A DNA stretch of 64,000 nucleotides. Source: Vogesella mureinivorans. GTDB taxonomy: Bacteria; Pseudomonadota; Gammaproteobacteria; Burkholderiales; Chromobacteriaceae. Positions 19,166 to 27,901 of the stretch are shown in pieces. The notes under the pieces are model-generated. The model worked only from the letters and a program-made list of their open reading frames with translations, had not been told where the DNA came from and did not search any database. The DNA lies in assembly GCF_007644035.1 (NCBI RefSeq), contig NZ_VMTV02000471.1, forward strand, positions 124,001-188,000. The letters run 5' to 3'. Made by a program: the position numbers and the translations under genes. Position 1 is the stretch's first letter; each line of letters begins with the position of its first letter.

Positions 19166-21801
19166 GGCTCAAACACCGGCAATGTGAAACGGAAAATAGT
19201 ACCACCCAACGGATGATCTTCCACTGAGAGTTGACCCTGATGAAACTCCACAATCGAGCGGCAGATATTCAAGCCCATGCCCATGCCGTCGCGCTTGGTG
19301 GTAAAGAAGGCATCGAACAGCTGCGACTTCAGCGCGTCCGGCACGCCATGGCCGCGGTCCACAATGGCCACCTCGATACGCTTGCTGTGCTGGCGCTGCA
19401 CGCTGATTTCCAGCTCGCGCTCGTCGGCCGGTAGCTGCTGCATGGCTTCCATGCCGTTCTTTACCAGGTTTAGCAACACCTGCTCGATCAGGATGGGGTC
19501 CACGTGCACCGACGGCAAGTTGGCCGCAAGATGCACATTGATGGTGCTGCCCAGCCGCCGCGCTTCTATTTCAGCAATCGCCAGCGCCGCCTCGATAATG
19601 TCGCCCACCTCGGCCTCTTTGCGTACCGGCTCGCTTTGCTTCACGAACTCGCGCACGCGGCGCACGATCTTGCCGGCGCGCTCGGCCTGGGCCGTGATTT
19701 TTTCCATCACGGGGATAAGCGATTCCGGCGTGGCCTTGCCCTGGCGCAGCCGCTCGACACAGCCGGCCTGGTAGTTGGCAATGGCAGACAGCGGCTGGTT
19801 CAGCTCGTGCGCCAGCGTGGACGCCATTTCGCCCATGGTAATCAGGCGCGAGGTGGCCTGCAGCTTCTGCATCTGCTCGGCGTAGCGCTGCTCGGCGTCG
19901 TGCTGCTCGGTGATATCGGTCAGGATCAGCATCTGCACATTATGGCCATCCACCCAGCGCACCGGGCGGCTACGCAGCAGGAACCAGCGCCCCGGGTCGT
20001 CCAGCCATAGCTCCTGGTCGGTATTGGCGTGCTGCAGCATCTGGCGCAGGCGCAGGTCGCAGTATTCGTACTCGTGCTCCTCGCTGGCTGCGGCCAACCA
20101 TTGGCGGTAGCGTTTATTGCAGAACAGCAGCTGCTGGGTGTCGGGCCGCACCACGGCCACCGCAGCATCCAGGCCCTCGATCACCGCAATAAAGCGCTCG
20201 TTGGCCGCCTCCAGCTGCTGCTGCGCCTCGCGCTTGTCGGTCATATCGGTGAGGGCTGCCATCCAGCCGGTATGCACGCCGTCGGCGTCGATCAGCGGCG
20301 AAATCAGCATCTGGCCGTAGAATTTTTCACCATTCTTACGCTGCATTACCGACTCGAACAGCTGGTGGCTGTTATCGCCCGACAGCGTCTGGCGCAGCGC
20401 ATCGTAGTTCAGCTGCGCCACATCGGGCGACCAGTACGGGTACGGTGGGCGCAGGCCAATCAGCTCGTCTTCGCTAAAGCCGGTAATGCGGCAAAACGCC
20501 GGGTTCACATAGCTGATCCGGCCATCCAGATCGATGGCACGGATGCCGACGACCAGCGAGTCTTCCATGGCCTTGCGGAACATATACTCGTGGCGCAGCG
20601 CCTGCTCGGCCTGCTTTTCGGCGGTAATGTCACGGCCGGACAAATACAGCACGCCGGCATCCAGCAGCGGGCTCATGGCCCAGGCCAGCGACAACACGCG
20701 GCCATCGCGGCTGAACATGCGCGTTTCCACGTAGCGGTCTACGCTGCCGGCTTCCAGCAGCTGGCGAATCAGCTGGCGGGTGGGCTCGCGCTGCTGCGGG
20801 TCGACATAATTCAAAAACGAGGTGCCCTGCAGCTGCTCGGCGCTATAGCCCAAGCCCTGCAAAAACGCCGGGTTGATGTGCAGCAGGGTAGTATCTTCTC
20901 GCATCACCCCCAGCCACTCGCTGGACAGCTTGTACACCCTGTCGCGCTCGCGCTCGGCTTCGATACGGCGGCGGATATGCCGTGACAGGCTAAACAGTGA
21001 CAGCAGGGTCAGCACGGACAAACCGGTAATCAGCCCAAGCTGGATCAAGCGGTTTTTATTGACATCGCCACGCACCGGGCGGGCCACCAGCGCCAGCGAT
21101 GTGCCGCCCAGGCGAATGCTTTGCGTTACCCCCAGCGGCGGCTGGCTCTGCGCATTACGCGCCAGCGTCAGGCGGCCGGATTGCAGTGCCAGATGGTATT
21201 TTTCGGCAAACCAGGACGGCGGCACGCGCCGTACAAACGCCCCCGCCTGATAAATGCCGATCACCATGCCGCGAAACTGCGTGTCGCGGTATACCGGCAC
21301 CATCAGGTCAAAGCGCCAGTCGCCGCCCTCGCTCTGGTAGGGCTCGCTAAAACGCGGGTGGCCGTCGTTGCGCGCCGCCAGATAGGCGCTGACACGCTGC
21401 CCGGAAATACCGGCACCGGCCGACAGGCCGGATTCCTCATACGGTGCCACCCAGCGCACGATATAGCTGGCATCGGCCAGCACCACGGCCGCCATCTCTG
21501 GCGTATTGCCCAGAAACTGCGAGGCCTGCACCAGAAAGCTCTCTTCATCCAGCTCTTCGCGGCCGATATCGCGCGCGATTTGGGCCAGCTCGGCCTGGTG
21601 GCCATCCATGCGCAAGCGCATGGTCTGCTCGGCCCACAGCGTGTCCTTGGCCAGGTCGGTACGCTGCTGCTCGCTCTCGCGCGCGTCCAGCGTCCACAGC
21701 ATCACCGCCATGGTGAGGAAAAACAGCACGATGGTACTGTTGGGCATCAGCCGGTAAACCGGGCTGCGCCGCAGCGAGGTATAGAAGCGGGAAGTGCGCA
21801 T
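19162..21801 (-). CDS. Membrane PAS sensor histidine kinase (FixL/DctB-like)
   Basis: 879 residues. A membrane segment at about 20-40, a periplasmic Cache-like region of about 200 residues and a second segment (LGLITGLSVLTLLSLFSL) are followed by three PAS domains. A HisKA box (TLAHELNQPLSAIANYQAG) and HATPase_c (LVKNGMEAM, GMGMGLNICRSIVE) end the protein. It signals to the overlapping FixJ-type regulator. The start is ATG 21801; a TTG two codons upstream is possible. An orphan periplasmic binding protein gene starts 80 bp away on the other strand, suggesting a three-component sensor. Confidence 0.92.
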   Translation of the reverse strand: MRTSRFYTSLRRSPVYRLMPNSTIVLFFLTMAVMLWTLDARESEQQRTDLAKDTLWAEQTMRLRMDGHQAELAQIARDIGREELDEESFLVQASQFLGNTPEMAAVVLADASYIVRWVAPYEESGLSAGAGISGQRVSAYLAARNDGHPRFSEPYQSEGGDWRFDLMVPVYRDTQFRGMVIGIYQAGAFVRRVPPSWFAEKYHLALQSGRLTLARNAQSQPPLGVTQSIRLGGTSLALVARPVRGDVNKNRLIQLGLITGLSVLTLLSLFSLSRHIRRRIEAERERDRVYKLSSEWLGVMREDTTLLHINPAFLQGLGYSAEQLQGTSFLNYVDPQQREPTRQLIRQLLEAGSVDRYVETRMFSRDGRVLSLAWAMSPLLDAGVLYLSGRDITAEKQAEQALRHEYMFRKAMEDSLVVGIRAIDLDGRISYVNPAFCRITGFSEDELIGLRPPYPYWSPDVAQLNYDALRQTLSGDNSHQLFESVMQRKNGEKFYGQMLISPLIDADGVHTGWMAALTDMTDKREAQQQLEAANERFIAVIEGLDAAVAVVRPDTQQLLFCNKRYRQWLAAASEEHEYEYCDLRLRQMLQHANTDQELWLDDPGRWFLLRSRPVRWVDGHNVQMLILTDITEQHDAEQRYAEQMQKLQATSRLITMGEMASTLAHELNQPLSAIANYQAGCVERLRQGKATPESLIPVMEKITAQAERAGKIVRRVREFVKQSEPVRKEAEVGDIIEAALAIAEIEARRLGSTINVHLAANLPSVHVDPILIEQVLLNLVKNGMEAMQQLPADERELEISVQRQHSKRIEVAIVDRGHGVPDALKSQLFDAFFTTKRDGMGMGLNICRSIVEFHQGQLSVEDHPLGGTIFRFTLPVFEP

Positions 21802-21881
21802 GGGCAAGACGGGTTGGCCGCAGGGGTCGATGGAATGCGATAATAAGCGCCCCCTAGCGATAATGCCATCAGGAGCAGCCC

Positions 21882-23045
21882 GTGCGCCGTCTGTTAAGCC
21901 TTTGCCTGTTGACGCTGGCCAGTGCCCACGCGGCGGAGCCTATCCGCATCGGCCTGTCCGGCCCGTTCAGCGGCGGCTCATCCCCCATGGGCCTCTCCAT
22001 GCGCAACGGCATACGCCTGGCGGCAGAAGACATCAACCGCCAAGGTGGCCTGCTGGGGCGGCCAATACTGCTGATAGAGCGTGACGACCGTGGCCGCCCG
22101 GAGCTGGGGCTGCGCATTGCCAGCGAGCTGATAGACAAACAGCGCGTGGTAGCCAGCGTAGGCTTTGCCAATAGCGGCGTGGCGCTGGCCTCGCAAATAC
22201 GCTATCAGCAGGCGCGCATCCCCGCCATCACCGCCGTCGCCACGGCCCGCATCATTACCCAGCAATTCACCCCGCCGCGCCATGCGGCCAACTATGTATT
22301 CCGCGTGGCGGCATCCGACAGCCTGCAGGCGCCGCTGATCGTGCGCGAAGCGCTACGCCGTGGTTTTAGCCGTGTGGCGGTACTGAGCGACAACAGCAAC
22401 TATGGCCGGCTGGGTAAACAGGACTTACTGAAAGCCCTGGCACAAAAAGGCATGAAGCCCGTCAGCGTCAACCAGTTCAATAATGGCGAGCTGGACATGA
22501 GCGTTTACCTGAAACAGGCCCGAGCAGCCGGCGCGCAGTGCATTCTGACCTACACCATCGGGCCCGAGCTGGCGCAAATCGCCAATACGCTGGCGCAGAT
22601 GGAGTGGCGCGTTCCCATCATTGGCAGCTGGACGCTGTCTATGTCCAACTTCATCGATAATGCCGGGCCCAATGCCATAGGGGCGCGCATGGTGCAAACC
22701 TTTATTCAGGACGGCAACACCCCGCTGCGCCTGCAGTTCATCAACCGCTACCTGAAGGCGAACGGCGGCCTGCGCATCCCGTCGCCCCCTTCTGCCGCCC
22801 AGGGCTACGACAGCATGCTGCTGTTGGCCGCAGCCATCCGGCAGGCTGGCCATACCGATGGCCCGGCCATTCACCAAGCGCTGGAAAACCTGAAACAGCC
22901 GGTTGCCGGCCTGATTACCACCTATCGCAAACCGTTTTCCAGTACAGACCACGAGGCGATCGAGCTGGACGTACCGGTGATTGGCGAGGTGCGGCAACAG
23001 CATGTGATGTACGCCTACCCGGAAGATCGCCAGCGCCAGCCCTGA
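21882..23045 (+). CDS. Periplasmic ligand-binding protein (LivJ-like, Peripla_BP_6)
   Basis: 387 residues with a signal peptide ending ASAHA. Mature features include IRIGLSGPFSGGSSPMG, LLIERDDRGRPELG and the type I fold YGRLGKQDLL. Relatives bind branched-chain amino acids, amides or aromatic compounds. No ABC permease or ATPase gene is adjacent, so it may work as a sensory receptor for the divergent kinase 19162-21801 rather than in uptake. It starts with GTG at 21882 after AGGAG. Confidence 0.88.
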   Translation: MRRLLSLCLLTLASAHAAEPIRIGLSGPFSGGSSPMGLSMRNGIRLAAEDINRQGGLLGRPILLIERDDRGRPELGLRIASELIDKQRVVASVGFANSGVALASQIRYQQARIPAITAVATARIITQQFTPPRHAANYVFRVAASDSLQAPLIVREALRRGFSRVAVLSDNSNYGRLGKQDLLKALAQKGMKPVSVNQFNNGELDMSVYLKQARAAGAQCILTYTIGPELAQIANTLAQMEWRVPIIGSWTLSMSNFIDNAGPNAIGARMVQTFIQDGNTPLRLQFINRYLKANGGLRIPSPPSAAQGYDSMLLLAAAIRQAGHTDGPAIHQALENLKQPVAGLITTYRKPFSSTDHEAIELDVPVIGEVRQQHVMYAYPEDRQRQP

Positions 23046-23050
23046 CGCGC

Positions 23051-23094
23051 GGGCAATAAAAAAGCACCGCCAGTGCGGTGCTTTTTTATTGCCC
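23051..23094. terminator. Bidirectional intrinsic terminator
   Basis: A perfect 20-bp stem with loop CAGT contains A6 on one side and T6 on the other. It serves the convergent binding-protein gene (ends 23045) and GntR gene (ends 23108). A TTGGCCGC motif starts at 23097. Confidence 0.92.
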
Positions 23095-23107
23095 GGTTGG
23101 CCGCAGC

Positions 23108-23779
23108 TCAGCGGCGCTCCTGCGTGAGCAGGTAGGATTCCAGTGCGTGGCCGGCAGACAGGATATGAAAGCGCAGAAACTCGGCCGCCTCATCCGCCGC
23201 GCCCTTGCGGCACAAGTCCAGCAGCTTGCTGTGCTCTTCGTGGGCGCGCTCCATGGTACGGGTAAACAGAATCTGCATGCGGGTATAGCGGTCGGTTTTG
23301 TTATGCAGCTGCTCGATCAGCGCCATGGTATTGGGCCGTTTGGCGGCACGGTACAGCGCCAGGTGAAAGCGCGAGTTCAGCTCGCCCCAGTGGCGGATAT
23401 CGTTGGTGGCCAGCGCCTGTTCGAATTCGTTCAGCGTGGCTTCGGCTGCATCGTGGTCGGCAGCCACCTGACAGGGAATGGCGGCGCGCAGCACTTCGCT
23501 TTCCAGCATGGCGCGGATTTCCAGCAGCTCCAGCACGTCATCCAGCGACAGCTTGGACACCAGCGCGCCTTTGTGGTCGATGATCTGGATCAGGCCTTCG
23601 GCCTCCAGCTGGCGCAGCGCTTCACGCACCGGCACGCGGCTAACGCCATATTCATTTGAGAGTGCCTCCTGACGCAGCTGCTGTCCGTCGGCAAACTCGC
23701 CCGAAAGAATGCGCTGACGCAAAGACTCGGTCACGGCGCTGGTAAGGGTTTGTCGCTTGATGGGCTGCATAGTGGTCAT
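23108..23779 (-). CDS. GntR-family regulator, FadR/FCD subfamily
   Basis: 223 residues. The N-terminal winged helix has LRQRILSGEFADGQQLRQEALSNEYGVSRVPVREALRQLEAEGLI. The C-terminal FCD ligand-binding domain has metal-binding positions around ELNSRFHLALY and HILSAGHALESYL. Such repressors usually respond to organic acids and repress neighbouring catabolic genes; none is adjacent. ATG 23779 (MTTMQPIKR) is my choice; ATG 23770 is possible. The palindrome at 23797-23818 just upstream suggests autoregulation. Confidence 0.92.
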   Translation of the reverse strand: MTTMQPIKRQTLTSAVTESLRQRILSGEFADGQQLRQEALSNEYGVSRVPVREALRQLEAEGLIQIIDHKGALVSKLSLDDVLELLEIRAMLESEVLRAAIPCQVAADHDAAEATLNEFEQALATNDIRHWGELNSRFHLALYRAAKRPNTMALIEQLHNKTDRYTRMQILFTRTMERAHEEHSKLLDLCRKGAADEAAEFLRFHILSAGHALESYLLTQERR

Positions 23780-23796
23780 GGTCACGCTCTGGCTAT

Positions 23797-23818
23797 CGGA
23801 TACATGCAAATGTATTCG
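23797..23818. promoter_or_regulatory. Putative operator upstream of the GntR gene
   Basis: The palindrome ATACAT-GCAA-ATGTAT, flanked by CG on both sides, lies 18 bp upstream of the chosen GntR start. VanR/FadR-type FCD regulators often bind such short A/T-rich inverted repeats. Binding is inferred. Confidence 0.55.
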
Positions 23819-23964
23819 ATTATACGGTTAAATACGCGTGCGACAAGAGATTACAGAAAAGGGACATCGAATTAGCAGAAGTGCATAGCAAAACGGCACA
23901 AACGCGGCGTTGATGCGCGATAAAAGCCTGCCAGACAAAACTTGCCAATCACGAAGGCAAAGAA

Positions 23965-23989
23965 AAACCCGGCCACACGGGCCGGGTTT
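23965..23989 (-). terminator. Intrinsic terminator of the tRNA cluster
   Basis: Reading leftward, a 10-bp AAACCCGGCC stem is followed by TTTTTCTTT. It lies 5 bp past the CCA end of the last tRNA-His gene. Confidence 0.88.
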
Positions 23990-23993
23990 ATTC

Positions 23994-24070
23994 TGGGGTG
24001 GATGATGGGGCTCGAACCCACGACAACAGGAATCACAATCCTGGACTCTACCGACTGAGCTACATCCACC
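23994..24070 (-). tRNA. tRNA-His (anticodon GTG), second copy
   Basis: A 77-nt cloverleaf including the extra 5' G (G-1) typical of tRNA-His and an encoded CCA. The anticodon loop is TTGTGAT and the T arm is GTGGGTTCGAGCCCC. It is identical to the copy at 24114-24190 except for one D-loop base (C instead of T in GTCGG). Confidence 0.96.
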
Positions 24071-24113
24071 ACTGAGCGGTGTGTCTGACGCATGAATGCG
24101 GCAAACCGAATTT

Positions 24114-24190
24114 TGGGGTGGATGATGGGGCTCGAACCCACGACAACAGGAATCACAATCCTGGACTCTACCAACTGAGCTACATCCACC
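24114..24190 (-). tRNA. tRNA-His (anticodon GTG), first copy
   Basis: A 77-nt cloverleaf with G-1, anticodon GTG and encoded CCA. It is separated from the other tRNA-His gene by 43 bp. Third in the transcript Pro-Arg-His-His. Confidence 0.96.
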
Positions 24191-24224
24191 ACAGATACTG
24201 CATTTCTTACTACCACATCGCCAC

Positions 24225-24301
24225 TGGCGCGCCCGACAGGAATCGAACCCGTAACCCCCGGCTTAGAAGGCCGGTGCTCTATCCGGTTGAGCTACGGGCG
24301 C
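24225..24301 (-). tRNA. tRNA-Arg (anticodon TCT)
   Basis: A 77-nt cloverleaf with acceptor GCGCCCG/CGGGCGC, anticodon loop CTTCTAA and encoded CCA. It reads AGA/AGG codons, which are rare in the genes of this window. Confidence 0.95.
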
Positions 24302-24318
24302 TCTATCGGGTGTGGCTG

Positions 24319-24395
24319 TGGTCGGGGCGGTGGGATTCGAACTCACGACCCTCTGCTCCCAAAGCAGATGCGCTACCAGACTGCGCTACGCCCCG
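24319..24395 (-). tRNA. tRNA-Pro (anticodon TGG)
   Basis: A 77-nt cloverleaf with acceptor CGGGGCG, anticodon loop TTTGGGA and encoded CCA. First gene of the leftward tRNA cluster, 14 bp downstream of a strong -10 element. Confidence 0.95.
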
Positions 24396-24409
24396 ACGAC
24401 AGGAGGCGA

Positions 24410-24438
24410 AATATACAGGGCTGTTTTATTGCTGTCAA
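24410..24438 (-). promoter_or_regulatory. Sigma-70 promoter of the tRNA cluster
   Basis: Reading leftward: perfect -35 TTGACA (24433-24438), a 17-bp spacer, and -10 TATATT (24410-24415). It fires into tRNA-Pro starting at 24395. Confidence 0.85.
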
Positions 24439-24626
24439 CACCCGATGCTAAAAAATTGCATGTACCTGCGCCCCACCCCATGCAGGTGCCGGTAAAACAC
24501 GACAGCCCCGGCTGCTGCAATGCAAAAAAGAATGCATCACAAGCCCTTGAAGCGATTGAGCAGATACCCCAAAAAATGAGAAAATCCCGCTTTCGTTCAC
24601 TTCTAACCTTAATGGTGGATAGCAGC

Positions 24627-25478
24627 ATGGCGGCACAACTCATCGACGGCAAGGCCGTTGCCGAAACCCTGATCAACCGCGTACGCGTGGGCGTAGACGC
24701 CCGCCTGGCCGCCGGCAAACGCGCCCCGGCCCTGGCAGTGATTCTGGTCGGCGACGACCCGGCTTCCGGCATTTACGTGAACAACAAGAAGCGCTCCTGC
24801 GAAAAGGCGGGCGTGCGCTCGCTGTCTTACGAGCTGCCAGGTAGCACCAGCCAGGAAGAACTGCTGGCCATCATCGACCAGCTGAACGCCGACGACAGCG
24901 TAGACGGCATTCTGGTACAGCTGCCGCTGCCCAAGCAGATCGACCCGCAGCTGGTGATCGAGCGCATCAACCCCAAAAAAGACGTAGACGGCTTCCACCC
25001 CTACAATATGGGCCGCCTGGCCATCAAGATGCCGCAGCTGCGCCCGTGCACCCCGCGCGGCGTGATGACGCTGCTGGAAGAGTACAACATCGACCCGAAA
25101 GGCAAGAATGTGGTGATTGTGGGCGCATCCAATATCGTTGGCCGCCCGCAAGCGCTGGAAATGCTGCTGGCCCGCGCCACCGTTACCGTGTGCCACAGCG
25201 CTACCGCCGACCTGGCCGGTGAAGTTGGCCGCGCCGACATCGTGGTGGCGGCCGTGGGCATTCCCAACTTCGTGAAAGCTGCCTGGCTGAAACCGGGTGC
25301 GGTAGTGATCGATGTGGGTATCAACCGCCTGGACAGCGGCAAGATTTGTGGCGACGTAGAATTTGACGCCGCACGCGAAGTGGCCAGCTACATCACCCCG
25401 GTACCCGGCGGTGTAGGCCCGATGACCATTGCCACCCTGTTGCAGAACACGCTGGATTCGGCCAATCTCAACGCCTGA
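24627..25478 (+). CDS. folD: Bifunctional methylenetetrahydrofolate dehydrogenase/cyclohydrolase FolD
   Basis: 283 residues, the usual length. Signatures are [13 protein letters not shown] with the catalytic Lys, [13 protein letters not shown], the dinucleotide-binding [14 protein letters not shown] and [15 protein letters not shown]. It interconverts 5,10-methylene- and 10-formyl-tetrahydrofolate in the cytoplasm. [11 protein letters not shown] at 24627 matches family starts; an ATG 15 bp upstream is in frame. A terminator at 25497 separates it from purU, which acts on the same one-carbon pool. Confidence 0.97.
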   Translation: MAAQLIDGKAVAETLINRVRVGVDARLAAGKRAPALAVILVGDDPASGIYVNNKKRSCEKAGVRSLSYELPGSTSQEELLAIIDQLNADDSVDGILVQLPLPKQIDPQLVIERINPKKDVDGFHPYNMGRLAIKMPQLRPCTPRGVMTLLEEYNIDPKGKNVVIVGASNIVGRPQALEMLLARATVTVCHSATADLAGEVGRADIVVAAVGIPNFVKAAWLKPGAVVIDVGINRLDSGKICGDVEFDAAREVASYITPVPGGVGPMTIATLLQNTLDSANLNA

Positions 25479-25496
25479 CGCAGACACCGTACACGC

Positions 25497-25533
25497 ACGC
25501 CGCCGTCTGCCGCTGCAGCCGGCGGCGTTTTTT
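25497..25533 (+). terminator. Intrinsic terminator of folD
   Basis: The stem ACGCCGCCG/CGGCGGCGT with a 14-nt loop is followed by T6. Confidence 0.85.
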
Positions 25534-25574
25534 ATCTGCCTTCAAGACAAAACCTACAGACAAAGAGTCAAACC

Positions 25575-26435
25575 ATGAGTAACCGCCACTCTGCCACCCT
25601 GCTGATCAGCTGCCCGGACAGCCACGGCTTGGTTGCAGCCATTGCCAATTTCCTGCTGACCTATAACGCCAACATCCTGCACGCCGACCAGCACCAGGAC
25701 CCGGTAGAAAACCTGTTCCTGATGCGCGTACAGTGGGACCTGAACGGTTTCAGCCTGCCGATGGACAGCTTTGCCGCCGCCTTTGCCCCCATCGCTGAAA
25801 AGCACAATATGCAATGGCAGGTGTCGCTGTCGGTACGCAAGCCGCGCATGGCGATTTTTGTGTCCAAGTACGAACACTGCCTGGTCGACCTGCTGCACCG
25901 CTACAGCATCGGCGAGCTGGACTGCGATATCCCGGTGATTATCTCCAACCACGAAGATTGCCGCCGCCTGGCCGAATTCCACGGCATCCCCTACCACGTG
26001 ATTGCCGTCACCAAAGACAACAAGGCCGAAGCCGAAGCTCGCCAGTGGGCACTGCTGGAAGAAGCCGATGTGGACCTGATCGTGCTGGCGCGCTATATGC
26101 AGGTGCTGTCGCAAAAGTTTGTCGAGCGCTACCCGCACCGCGTCATCAACATCCACCACAGCTTCCTGCCGGCCTTTGACGGCGCCAAGCCCTACCACCG
26201 CGCCTTTGCCCGTGGCGTGAAGCTGATTGGCGCCACCAGCCACTATGTGACCGAAATCCTGGACGACGGCCCGATCATCGAGCAGGAAGTGACACGCATC
26301 TCGCACCGCGACGACGTGGAAGACCTGATCCAGAAAGGCCGCGACCTGGAACGCATCGTCCTGTCACGCGCCGTACGCTGGCACCTGGAAAACCGCATCC
26401 TGGCCTACAACAACAAGACCGTGATTTTTGACTAA
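25575..26435 (+). CDS. purU: Formyltetrahydrofolate deformylase PurU
   Basis: 286 residues. The N-terminal ACT domain (TLLISCPDSHGLVAAIANFL) is followed by a formyltransferase-like catalytic domain with ISNHEDC, LARYMQVLS and INIHHSFLPAFDGAKPYHRAF, containing the catalytic His pair and Asp. It hydrolyses 10-formyl-THF to formate and THF, balancing one-carbon units and supplying formate. It is downstream of folD and 3 bp upstream of a small membrane protein gene. Confidence 0.96.
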   Translation: MSNRHSATLLISCPDSHGLVAAIANFLLTYNANILHADQHQDPVENLFLMRVQWDLNGFSLPMDSFAAAFAPIAEKHNMQWQVSLSVRKPRMAIFVSKYEHCLVDLLHRYSIGELDCDIPVIISNHEDCRRLAEFHGIPYHVIAVTKDNKAEAEARQWALLEEADVDLIVLARYMQVLSQKFVERYPHRVINIHHSFLPAFDGAKPYHRAFARGVKLIGATSHYVTEILDDGPIIEQEVTRISHRDDVEDLIQKGRDLERIVLSRAVRWHLENRILAYNNKTVIFD

Positions 26436-26438
26436 ACC

Positions 26439-27020
26439 ATGAACCTGCCCCTGATCCACGACGCCATCGACCTGCTGCGCCTGCGCGTTGGCCGCCTGGA
26501 ACAATACCAGTACCCGCTGGGCCAGCTCATGGCAGTATTTGCCGCACTGGGCATCATGTCGGCGGCGGCCGCCCATGCCGATGGCGCTAGTGGCGACCCG
26601 CTGGCACTGACGCTGTTCTTTACGCTGTATACGCTGATGGAAACCTCGCTGTACGCCACCTTCATGCGCTGGTGGCTACGGCGAGCAGGCTGCCATATCG
26701 AATTCCCCTTGATAGGGCTGATTGCAGCGGCCAGCCTGATCAAGCTGCTGGACCCGCTAGTGAGCTGGCTACCAGACGACGTAGCGCAGGGGCTATCGCT
26801 GGTACTGGGCGCGGTGGCGCTGTATATCGTGGTGAAGGCACAAGCGCTGACCACCGGCGCCAGCGTGCTGCGCGTACTGGGCGGCACCCTGCTGTTTTCG
26901 CCTATTGCCATCATCCTGATGGTGAATATGGTGACGGTAGCGGCCAGCATGGGCGTGGAAGTGTTCCCGCCCGAGCTGATGCAATCTGCCACGCTGAAGG
27001 CAGACGATAACGCCCCTTGA
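26439..27020 (+). CDS. Membrane protein of unknown function
   Basis: 193 residues with about four or five hydrophobic segments (residues about 28-47, 55-75, 88-108, 115-135, 150-178). I recognise no family; it has no conserved catalytic motif that I can see. The short N-terminal region LLRLRVGRLEQYQYPLGQ is amphipathic. It begins 3 bp after purU and ends at a strong terminator, so it is probably co-transcribed with purU. Confidence 0.75.
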   Translation: MNLPLIHDAIDLLRLRVGRLEQYQYPLGQLMAVFAALGIMSAAAAHADGASGDPLALTLFFTLYTLMETSLYATFMRWWLRRAGCHIEFPLIGLIAAASLIKLLDPLVSWLPDDVAQGLSLVLGAVALYIVVKAQALTTGASVLRVLGGTLLFSPIAIILMVNMVTVAASMGVEVFPPELMQSATLKADDNAP

Positions 27021-27039
27021 GTCCGTTCACCTACCCACA

Positions 27040-27075
27040 AAACAAAACGCTGCCCGTGGGCAGCGTTTTGTTTTG
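27040..27075. terminator. Bidirectional intrinsic terminator
   Basis: The near-perfect stem ACAAAACGCTGCCC with loop GTG lies between the convergent 26439-27020 and thioredoxin genes, with T-rich tails both ways. Confidence 0.9.
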
Positions 27076-27086
27076 GCAGGCCCGGC

Positions 27087-27425
27087 TCAGGGCTCTTCTT
27101 GCGGGCTGGCGGCCAACGCTGCGGCCAGCGCTTGCCGCACTGCCTGCGCACTGAAAGCACTCTGCCACATGGCATGAAACTGGCCATCACGATAAAGCGC
27201 AAAAGCAGGCAGCTGAAACAGCTCGAAGCGGTGCGCCAAAGCCTGCGCGCGGGCGACGTCGGCATACCACAGCTGCACACCCTGCTCTGCCAGCCACCCG
27301 GGCAGCTGCGCCTGCCAGCCACGGCAGGCACCACAATGCGGTTGGCCGAACATCACCAGGCTCACACCCGGGGCGGCGGCCAGGCTGGCATCAAAACCGA
27401 ACTCGTCCAGTGCTTGCCAGGGCAT
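27087..27425 (-). CDS. Thioredoxin-family protein
   Basis: A 112-residue thioredoxin fold. The active site is GQPHCGACRGW (CGAC instead of the usual CGPC), and the cis-Pro region is FELFQLPAFALYRDG. There is no signal peptide, so it acts in the cytoplasm. It starts 2 bp after the stop of the Nudix-like gene. The unusual CGAC pair would alter its redox potential relative to thioredoxin 1; the partner is unknown. Confidence 0.85.
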   Translation of the reverse strand: MPWQALDEFGFDASLAAAPGVSLVMFGQPHCGACRGWQAQLPGWLAEQGVQLWYADVARAQALAHRFELFQLPAFALYRDGQFHAMWQSAFSAQAVRQALAAALAASPQEEP

Positions 27426-27427
27426 GG

Positions 27428-27901
27428 CTAGTCCATTTTGGCGATATAGCGCGCCAGCTGCAAAATGGCGCGCACGGCATCGCTCTTCGGGCCTTCCTCG
27501 CCACGCAGCTTGGCGTAGCGGCGCAGGATGGCGCGGGATTCCACATGCACATCCATCTCGCTGTCGGGCGAGGTAATCAGCGTCATGCGCGCCCCGCCCT
27601 CCTGCATGCGCGGCTGGCCCTGGGCAATGCACAGGTAAACCTTGTGGGCGTTGTGCTGGGTAATGTGGTCGTACAGGTACAACATGGAATTGATGCGCAA
27701 GCCAGTCTGGTCGCGCACCTGGCGCAGTAGCGCCTGCGAACGCAGCTCGCCACGCTGCGATACGCCGCCAGGCAAGCTGAAACGCCCACCGGCAGAAGCC
27801 GTCATCAACACGCCATCGGGCAGCTCGATAATCGCCGTGGCACGGCGGGGCAAGGTAGGGGACAGGCGGGATTCAAAACGGTTTTCACGCGTGAAACTCA
27901 T
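27428..27901 (-). CDS. Nudix-fold protein with a degenerate Nudix box
   Basis: 157 residues. The fold is suggested by TAIIELPDGVLMTAS, FSLPGGVSQRGE and RQVRDQTGL. In the Nudix box GX5EX7REUXEEXGU, the key REUXEE reads RQVRDQ, so the metal-binding glutamates are replaced. It may be inactive as a hydrolase or bind ligands only. It is in an operon with the CGAC thioredoxin. MSFTREN at 27901 is the chosen start; no clear ribosome site is visible and longer readings exist. Confidence 0.78.
   Translation of the reverse strand: MSFTRENRFESRLSPTLPRRATAIIELPDGVLMTASAGGRFSLPGGVSQRGELRSQALLRQVRDQTGLRINSMLYLYDHITQHNAHKVYLCIAQGQPRMQEGGARMTLITSPDSEMDVHVESRAILRRYAKLRGEEGPKSDAVRAILQLARYIAKMD

Noticed and set aside
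23994-24190. Direct repeats spaced about 120 bp, considered as a CRISPR-like array
   Set aside because: Only two units, each a full tRNA-His cloverleaf.
23872-24216. Open frame spanning the two tRNA-His genes with a repeated protein segment
   Set aside because: The repeat is the duplicated tRNA gene; the region is tRNA, not protein coding.
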